NCBI GenBank assembly: GCA_017462445.1
Contig: JAFTRB010000104.1
Location: 1 to 8,910 of the forward strand
Length of the DNA: 8,910 nucleotides
Direction: 5' to 3'
Origin: Clostridia bacterium
Lineage (GTDB): Bacteria > Bacillota_A > Clostridia > Oscillospirales > CAG-272
Part shown: piece by piece, positions 4,506 through 8,910 of the stretch
How positions within the stretch are numbered: position 1 is the stretch's first letter
Layout of the letters: every line of letters begins with the position of its first letter
Notes under the pieces: model-generated
Seen by the model: only the letters and a program-made list of their open reading frames with translations
The model's database searches: none
Told to the model about the DNA's origin: nothing
Made by a program: the position numbers and the translations under genes

Positions 4506-6350
4506 GTGACTATTATTGAAAGGCTTCGCGAGAAGGCGAATTCTCTGCCTGCTTCTGCGGGAGTTTACATAATGAAGGATGCCGAGGGAAAGATAATCTA
4601 TGTCGGCAAGTCCAAGAGGCTGAAGAATAGGGTAAGCTCCTACTTTGTCGGAACTCATACAAGCTACAAGACGGCGCGGATGGTATCGCTCGTTCGTGAT
4701 TTTGATTTTATAGTCTGCGATACCGAGATCGAAGCGCTCTCGCTGGAGAACACGCTCATAAAGAAGCATTCTCCGAGATATAATATCAAGCTTAAGGACG
4801 CCAAGAGCTATCCTTACATTCGTGTCAGCCGCGAGGAGTTCCCCAGGTTCAGCGTGACCAGGGAGCGCAAGAGCGATAAAAGCAGATATTACGGCCCGTA
4901 CAGAGGGGCCTCGGATGCATACTCCGCTTTGGAGACGGTGCTTAAAATTTTCGGGCTACCGACCTGCAAGAGAGTGTTCCCCAGGGATATCGGAAAAGAG
5001 CGTCCCTGTATCTATCGCGATATGGGAAGATGTATTGCTCCCTGTACAGGAGAGGTCGACAGGGAGGAGTATTCCCGACTTGTGAAATGCGCCGAGTGGG
5101 TGCTTGACGGCAATGTCAGGGATACGGTGGAGAGCCTGAACAGGGAAATGGAGGCGGCCTCGGAGGCTATGGAGTTCGAGAGGGCTATCATTATCCGAGA
5201 TAGCATTCGGGCGATCGAGCGCCTCCGTGAGAAGCAAAAGGTTGTCGCGGACGCCAAGGTCAACCGCGATGTCTTTGCCTTATATTCCTCCGAGACGGAG
5301 AGCGTGCTTTCTGTGCTTACCGTAAGAGACGGCGCGCTTGTGAAGAAAAACGAGTTTGTTCTTTCGCTCTCGGAGCTGACAAGCCCCGAGGACGCTGTTT
5401 CGCTGATTGCCGACTACTACGACAGAGGCGGCAGCGTGCCAAGGGAGATAATGCTGGACTTCGGTCTTTCCGATGAGGATCTGGAGCTTCTGGCAGAATA
5501 TCTTGGACTTCTTGCCGAGCGGCGAGTGGTGGTTCGTGTACCCGAGCGAGGGGAGGGAAGAGCGCTCTGCGATATGGCGCTCGAGAATGCGAAGGAGGCT
5601 GCTCACCAGCATAGGCTTGAGGGAGAGCGGGAGGACAAGAACATCCGCAGGCTCTGTGAGCTTCTTGGTATAGGAGAGATTCCCGGGCGGATCGAGGCCT
5701 ACGATATCTCCAACTTCGGGAATGATTGCATAACCGCCTCGATGGTCGTCTGGCAGGGCGGAAAAATGAAGAAGAGCGATTACCGCTCCTTTACGATCAA
5801 AACAACGGCGGGAGCTGATGACTACGGCTCGATGCGTGAGGCTTTATCCCGCAGGCTTGCGCATATTGGTGACGGTAGCGCCTCGCTTGGCGAGCGTCCG
5901 GATATAATACTGCTTGATGGCGGTGTCGGGCATGTGCATACGGTCAAGGAGCTACTCTGTGAGATGGAGCTTGATATTCCCACATACGGAATGGTCAAGG
6001 ACGATTTTCACAAGACACGCGCCATAACCGATGGAGAGGAGGAAATCTCCATAGCCCGTGAGATGGGAGTGTACGCAATTATTTACAATATTCAGGAGGA
6101 GGCGCATCGCTTTGCCCTCCGCCATACAACCGCGCAAAAGACGAAAAGCTTAACACGGTCCAGCCTTGAACAGATTGATGGGATCGGACCGGCTAAGGCT
6201 AAGGCGCTACTTTCCTCGATGCCACTGGCAAGGATAAAAACCTCCGGAGTCGAGGAGCTTTCGTCGGTGAAGGGTATCTCAAAGAAGGATGCGGAAAGAA
6301 TAGTCGCCTATTTTGCCCGGGCAAGAGAGAAAAAAGGAGAAAAGAAATAA
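4506..6350 (+). CDS. uvrC: Excinuclease ABC subunit C (UvrC)
   Basis: UvrC makes both incisions around a DNA lesion after UvrA and UvrB find it, in nucleotide excision repair. The 614-residue protein has every expected domain. The GIY-YIG nuclease for the 3' cut is at about 15-95 (GVY 19-21, YVGKSKRLKNRV 32-43). A four-cysteine cluster, Cys154, 168, 176 and 180, matches the ligands reported for the [4Fe-4S] centre of E. coli UvrC. The UVR motif that binds UvrB is at about 207-241. The RNase H-like nuclease for the 5' cut has Asp400 (AYDISNFG), Asp471 (LLDGG), Asp499 (VKDDFHKT) and His540. Tandem helix-hairpin-helix DNA-binding motifs lie at about 556-602. Nothing is missing. It overlaps rsmD by one base. 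With a terminator upstream and no obvious promoter, its transcription start is unresolved. Confidence 0.98.
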   Translation: MTIIERLREKANSLPASAGVYIMKDAEGKIIYVGKSKRLKNRVSSYFVGTHTSYKTARMVSLVRDFDFIVCDTEIEALSLENTLIKKHSPRYNIKLKDAKSYPYIRVSREEFPRFSVTRERKSDKSRYYGPYRGASDAYSALETVLKIFGLPTCKRVFPRDIGKERPCIYRDMGRCIAPCTGEVDREEYSRLVKCAEWVLDGNVRDTVESLNREMEAASEAMEFERAIIIRDSIRAIERLREKQKVVADAKVNRDVFALYSSETESVLSVLTVRDGALVKKNEFVLSLSELTSPEDAVSLIADYYDRGGSVPREIMLDFGLSDEDLELLAEYLGLLAERRVVVRVPERGEGRALCDMALENAKEAAHQHRLEGEREDKNIRRLCELLGIGEIPGRIEAYDISNFGNDCITASMVVWQGGKMKKSDYRSFTIKTTAGADDYGSMREALSRRLAHIGDGSASLGERPDIILLDGGVGHVHTVKELLCEMELDIPTYGMVKDDFHKTRAITDGEEEISIAREMGVYAIIYNIQEEAHRFALRHTTAQKTKSLTRSSLEQIDGIGPAKAKALLSSMPLARIKTSGVEELSSVKGISKKDAERIVAYFARAREKKGEKK

Positions 6351-6913
6351 TGTTAAGAGTTATTACGGGAAGTCTTAAGGGGAAGAAGCTCTACTCGCTT
6401 GAGGGGGAGGCGACCAGACCTACCTCCGACAGAATAAAGGGAGCAATGTTCTCGGCTATCCAGTTTGACATAGAGAACAGACGGGTGCTGGATTTATTTG
6501 CCGGCACAGGTCAGCTCGGACTTGAGGCTCTCTCGCGCGGAGCGGAGTCTGTGACCTTTGTAGATATGGAGCGCGAAGCTATGGAGGTGGTAAAGAAGAA
6601 TACCACTCTTTGCGGCGTGTTTGAGAAATGCCGCTACTCGGTTGCCGATTGGCGAAACTATATCAGAAAGGCTCAGGAGCGGGACAGGTATGACCTCGTC
6701 TTTATCGACCCGCCATATGCGATGCAGTGCTGTGCGGATGCGGTAAGACGCCTTCGCGACTCCGGTCTTATCATTCCCGGGGCAATTCTCGTTATTGAGA
6801 GCGGTGAGGAGCCTGTCGATTTCACTGCGCCCGAGTTTTCCGACTTTGAGATTATGAAGTCCACCGCCTATGGCAAAAAGACTACCGTAAATATATTGAT
6901 GTATAAGGGATAA
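6350..6913 (+). CDS. rsmD: 16S rRNA (guanine966-N2)-methyltransferase RsmD
   Basis: RsmD methylates G966 of 16S rRNA on the assembled 30S subunit, using SAM. The 187-residue protein has the N-terminal RPTSDRIKGAMF segment (23-34) and SAM motif I VLDLFAGTGQLGLEALSRGA (46-65). An acidic residue at the end of strand 2 is in FVDMEREA (70-77). Catalytic motif IV DPPY is at 120-123. The length is normal. Its ATG shares the last A of the uvrC TAA stop (TAATG). An AGGAG at 6335-6339, inside the end of uvrC, provides the ribosome binding site. This points to co-transcription and coupled translation with uvrC. In many bacteria rsmD is followed directly by coaD; here mntP lies between them. Confidence 0.96.
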   Translation: MLRVITGSLKGKKLYSLEGEATRPTSDRIKGAMFSAIQFDIENRRVLDLFAGTGQLGLEALSRGAESVTFVDMEREAMEVVKKNTTLCGVFEKCRYSVADWRNYIRKAQERDRYDLVFIDPPYAMQCCADAVRRLRDSGLIIPGAILVIESGEEPVDFTAPEFSDFEIMKSTAYGKKTTVNILMYKG

Positions 6914-6922
6914 TGTCGCCGA

Positions 6923-6944
6923 TTTTGCAATGCGTATAGCAAAA
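6923..6944. repeat. Weak inverted repeat between rsmD and mntP
   Basis: TTTTGC (6923-6928) and GCAAAA (6939-6944) form a 6-bp inverted repeat with a 10-nt loop, starting 10 nt after the rsmD stop. No T-tract follows it directly, so terminator function is doubtful. No clear promoter for mntP is visible in this 62-bp gap, so mntP may be read through from uvrC-rsmD. Confidence 0.3.
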
Positions 6945-6975
6945 AATGTGACTTTTTCAAAGAAAGGATGCTCCT

Positions 6976-7560
6976 ATGTGGGATTTTGGTTTCTTTTTGC
7001 AGGCTGTCCTTCTGGGCGCCGGGCTTGCAATGGATGCCTTCTCGGTTTCGTTGGCAAACGGCTTGAATGAGAGCAATATGAAAATACGCCGTATGTGCCT
7101 TGTTGCAGGCGTGTTTGCCCTCTTCCAGTTTGCTATGCCGATGATTGGCTGGGTTTGCGTACATACTGTTCTGACATATTTTTCTGCTTTTGGCGAGGCA
7201 ATTCCCTGGATTGCCTTGGCTCTGCTCGGCTTCATCGGTGGCAAGATGCTTTACGAGGGAATTTGTTCCTCGGGAGAGGAGGAGCCCTGTGCGGTTGGAT
7301 TTGTCGCTCTGCTCGTTCAGGGGGTTGCCACATCGATTGATGCGCTCTCGGTTGGCTTTACCATCGCGGACTATGATTTCATTCACGCACTTGCCTGCTG
7401 TCTTGTGATTGCCGCTGTCACCTTTGCGCTTTGTATGGGCGGAATTGCCGTAGGTAAGCGCTTTGGAACCCGTCTTGCCGGAAAGGCCGGTATTTTTGGA
7501 GGAGTTATTTTGATCCTTATCGGTCTTGAGATTTTCATTACCGGAGTGTTTGGTCTTTAG
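6976..7560 (+). CDS. mntP: Manganese efflux pump MntP
   Basis: MntP (formerly YebN/DUF204) exports excess Mn2+ across the cytoplasmic membrane. The 194-residue protein has six predicted helices, at about 7-28, 41-62, 73-94, 106-127, 136-158 and 171-192. The two halves are repeats of each other. The first helix carries GLAMDAFSVSLANG (Asp20) and the fourth carries VATSIDALSVGFTI (Asp122), the paired acidic signatures of the family. LGFIGGKMLYEG (84-95) is also typical. Length and topology are normal. The start ATG 6976 follows AAAGGA (6963-6968) with 7-nt spacing. Many mntP genes are controlled by a yybP-ykoY Mn2+ riboswitch, but the 62-bp upstream gap is too short to hold one. Its setting between rsmD and coaD gives no further clue to its regulation. 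Confidence 0.94.
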   Translation: MWDFGFFLQAVLLGAGLAMDAFSVSLANGLNESNMKIRRMCLVAGVFALFQFAMPMIGWVCVHTVLTYFSAFGEAIPWIALALLGFIGGKMLYEGICSSGEEEPCAVGFVALLVQGVATSIDALSVGFTIADYDFIHALACCLVIAAVTFALCMGGIAVGKRFGTRLAGKAGIFGGVILILIGLEIFITGVFGL

Positions 7561-7573
7561 TTCTTAAAAAATA

Positions 7574-7608
7574 CAATGCCTGATGGGACAATATTCCAAC
7601 AAGCATTG
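7574..7608. repeat. Dyad overlapping the coaD -35 box
   Basis: CAATGC (7574-7579) and GCATTG (7603-7608) form a perfect 6-bp inverted repeat around 23 nt. Inside it TGG (7584-7586) faces CCA (7596-7598). The right arm covers the first three bases of the -35 TTGACA. It could be an operator or a weak 3' hairpin for mntP, with a run of seven T at 7614-7620. Confidence 0.35.
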
Positions 7609-7634
7609 ACAAATTTTTTTATTTATATTATAAT
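7606..7634 (+). promoter_or_regulatory. Consensus promoter of coaD
   Basis: TTGACA (7606-7611), a 17-bp spacer and TATAAT (7629-7634) match the sigma-70/sigma-A consensus at all twelve positions. The predicted start point is near 7641, giving a leader of about 25 nt before the coaD ATG. Confidence 0.93.
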
Positions 7635-7653
7635 ACTTTGTTGTAATACTTGC

Positions 7654-7660
7654 GAGGAGA
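7654..7660 (+). promoter_or_regulatory. Ribosome binding site fixing the coaD start
   Basis: GAGGAGA lies 5 nt before ATG 7666. An upstream in-frame ATG at 7576 would add 30 hydrophobic residues encoded by the promoter itself, and is rejected. Confidence 0.88.
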
Positions 7661-7665
7661 CTTTT

Positions 7666-8151
7666 ATGAGCGTTATACTGCCGGGCAGCTATGACCCCGT
7701 CACCGAGGGACACCTGGAAATTATCCGCCGTGTTGCCGAGAGGGAGAACGAGGTCTATGTGGTTGTTTTTATAAATGAGGCAAAGAAATACCGCTTTTCA
7801 CTCTCTGATCGGGTTCAGATGCTTTTGCTTGCCACCGAAGGAATGGACAATGTGATGGTTTCCTACTCGCTTGGGCGTGTTGTGGACTATATGCGTGAGC
7901 ATGATATCTCGAGGATCGTCAAGGGATATCGCAATGAAAAGGATCTTGAGTGGGAGAGATACCAGGCGGAATACAATATGCTCCACGGAGGATATGAGAC
8001 CGAGCTTGTGGAGTGCGCCACCGAGATGAGGGATATAAGCTCGACTCTGGTCCGTGAGAGGCTTGAGGCGGGTGAGCCTGTTGACGGACTGGTGCCCGAC
8101 CCGGTTCGCGACTATATTTTTGAGATAATAAAAACCGAAAGGAAAAAATAA
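7666..8151 (+). CDS. coaD: Pantetheine-phosphate adenylyltransferase CoaD
   Basis: CoaD transfers AMP from ATP to 4'-phosphopantetheine, giving dephospho-CoA, the penultimate step of coenzyme A synthesis in the cytosol. The 161-residue protein has the usual length and nucleotidyltransferase fold. PGSYDPVTEGH (6-16) contains the TxGH nucleotide-binding motif with His16. Asn37 to Lys40 lie in FINEAKK. KGYRNEKDLEWE (86-97) stands where most members have RGLRAxxDFEYE. ISSTLVR (124-130) is the family's C-terminal motif. Lys86 replaces the first Arg of the RGxR pair that contacts the phosphate; the second, Arg89, is kept. The change is conservative and probably lineage-typical. The gene has its own consensus promoter. 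pheS follows after 2 nt, so the two are likely co-transcribed. Confidence 0.96.
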   Translation: MSVILPGSYDPVTEGHLEIIRRVAERENEVYVVVFINEAKKYRFSLSDRVQMLLLATEGMDNVMVSYSLGRVVDYMREHDISRIVKGYRNEKDLEWERYQAEYNMLHGGYETELVECATEMRDISSTLVRERLEAGEPVDGLVPDPVRDYIFEIIKTERKK

Positions 8152-8153
8152 AA

Positions 8154-8910
8154 ATGAAGGCAAAAATTGAGCAGTTAAAGAGCAGCTTTCTTGCAGCTCT
8201 CGGCAGCTGTGCCACCGCAGAGGAGCTTGAGGCATTACGCATAGAGTTCCTTGGAAAGAAGGGGCATATAGCCGAGCTGATGAAGGGGCTGCGTGATGTA
8301 GAGGACAAGAAGGCGGCAGGTCAGCTTATCAATACGCTGAAGGGCGAGGTTGAGGCAGCTATTACCGAGGCTACCGAGGCACTGAAGCGCGCCGAGATCG
8401 AGGCGCTTGTCCGCAATGCGAAAAAGTATAACCCCACACTGGTTATGGAGCGCGAGCTTGGCTCCTATCACCCCATCACCCTCGCCACCCGTGAGGTTGA
8501 GGAGATATTCACCAGCATGGGCTTTACAATCGAGAACTTCTTCGAGATAGTCGACGATTACCAGTGCTTTGAGGCGTTGAATATTCCCAAGCACCACCCC
8601 GCAAGAGATATGCAGGATACCTATTACCTCGAGAACGGTCAGCTTCTCAAGACACATACCTCGGCGGCTCAGAATGCGATTATGAAGAAGTATGGCGCGC
8701 CACTTCGCGCGATCTTCCCCGGCAGATGCTTCAGAAACGAGTCTACCGACGCCTGTCACGAGAATACCTTCTTCCAGATGGAGGGTATGATGATAGATGA
8801 GAACATTTCCATCTCCAACCTTATCTACTTTATGAAAACGATGCTCTCCGAGGTGTTCAAGAGAGATGTAAATGTCAGACTTCGTCCCGACTTCTTCCCC
8901 TTCGTGGAGC
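8154..8910 (+). CDS. pheS: Phenylalanyl-tRNA synthetase alpha subunit PheS (3' end outside window)
   Basis: PheS is the catalytic alpha chain of the class II (alpha-beta)2 enzyme that charges tRNA-Phe. I translated 252 codons with no break; the family is usually about 330-345 residues. The N-terminus (to about residue 85) is the helical tRNA-binding coiled coil. The catalytic core starts at LGSYHPIT (102-109). FEALNIPKHHPARDMQDTYY is at 139-158 and KTHTSAAQ at 166-173 (His168, Ser170, Gln173). Motif 2 spans FRNESTDACHENTFFQMEG (193-211), with Arg194, His202, Gln208 and Glu210. VRLRPDFFPF is at 241-250. The usual FHQ is FFQ and RTHTS is KTHTS. The start ATG 8154 follows AAAGGA (8138-8143) inside the end of coaD. 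pheT would be expected just past the right edge. Confidence 0.97.
   Translation, partial: MKAKIEQLKSSFLAALGSCATAEELEALRIEFLGKKGHIAELMKGLRDVEDKKAAGQLINTLKGEVEAAITEATEALKRAEIEALVRNAKKYNPTLVMERELGSYHPITLATREVEEIFTSMGFTIENFFEIVDDYQCFEALNIPKHHPARDMQDTYYLENGQLLKTHTSAAQNAIMKKYGAPLRAIFPGRCFRNESTDACHENTFFQMEGMMIDENISISNLIYFMKTMLSEVFKRDVNVRLRPDFFPFVE

Noticed and set aside
6914..6975. yybP-ykoY manganese riboswitch before mntP
   Set aside because: The gap is too short and lacks the paired-stem layout of that riboswitch.
6868..7386. Long minus-strand reading frames (for example 6868-7386, 8235-8759 and 1077-1526)
   Set aside because: They lie opposite well-supported genes, have no ribosome binding site or recognisable domains, and show the composition expected from the complementary strand of coding DNA.
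7576..7665. N-terminal hydrophobic extension of CoaD resembling a signal anchor
   Set aside because: These codons are the -35, spacer, -10 and ribosome binding site of a consensus promoter. CoaD is cytosolic and its domain starts at ATG 7666.

Overview
This window is a mid-GC, housekeeping-rich stretch in which every recognisable gene lies on the + strand. It most likely comes from a Gram-positive Clostridia-type Firmicute. That placement is an inference. It rests on strong AGGAGG-type ribosome binding sites, near-consensus sigma-A promoters, GTG starts, an HPr carrying both His15 and the regulatory Ser46, and divergent clostridial-looking versions of the core enzymes. I cannot name a genus.

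Layout from left to right: (1) the C-terminal end of an unidentified membrane protein (1-228), whose stop codon overlaps the ribosome binding site of tadA (tRNA adenosine deaminase, 237-749). (2) A 138-bp gap with an AT-rich inverted repeat, an intrinsic terminator and a strong promoter whose predicted start point is the first base of the next start codon. (3) rimM and trmD, overlapping by 11 nt (888-2154), for 30S maturation and tRNA m1G37 methylation. (4) A large polytopic membrane protein resembling the O-antigen ligase/polymerase (Wzy_C) superfamily (2192-3982), lacking the family's usual histidine. (5) A single-gene HPr unit with its own promoter and terminator (4053-4431). (6) uvrC and rsmD, overlapping by one base (4506-6913), preceded by a G+C-rich leader hairpin. 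(7) mntP, a manganese exporter (6976-7560). (8) A consensus promoter driving coaD (7666-8151) and then pheS, which runs off the right edge (8154-8910).

Most of these genes serve translation (tadA, rimM, trmD, rsmD, pheS). The others serve DNA repair (uvrC), coenzyme A synthesis (coaD), sugar uptake and carbon regulation (HPr), metal homeostasis (mntP) and probably cell-surface polymer synthesis (the Wzy_C-like gene). I see no mobile element, CRISPR array, tRNA, rRNA or defence system, and no clear sign of a new multi-gene system. The points most worth a second look are the apparently leaderless rimM transcript, the His-less Wzy_C-like protein in a housekeeping locus, a Glu at the usual catalytic Asp position of TrmD, and the structured leader before uvrC.
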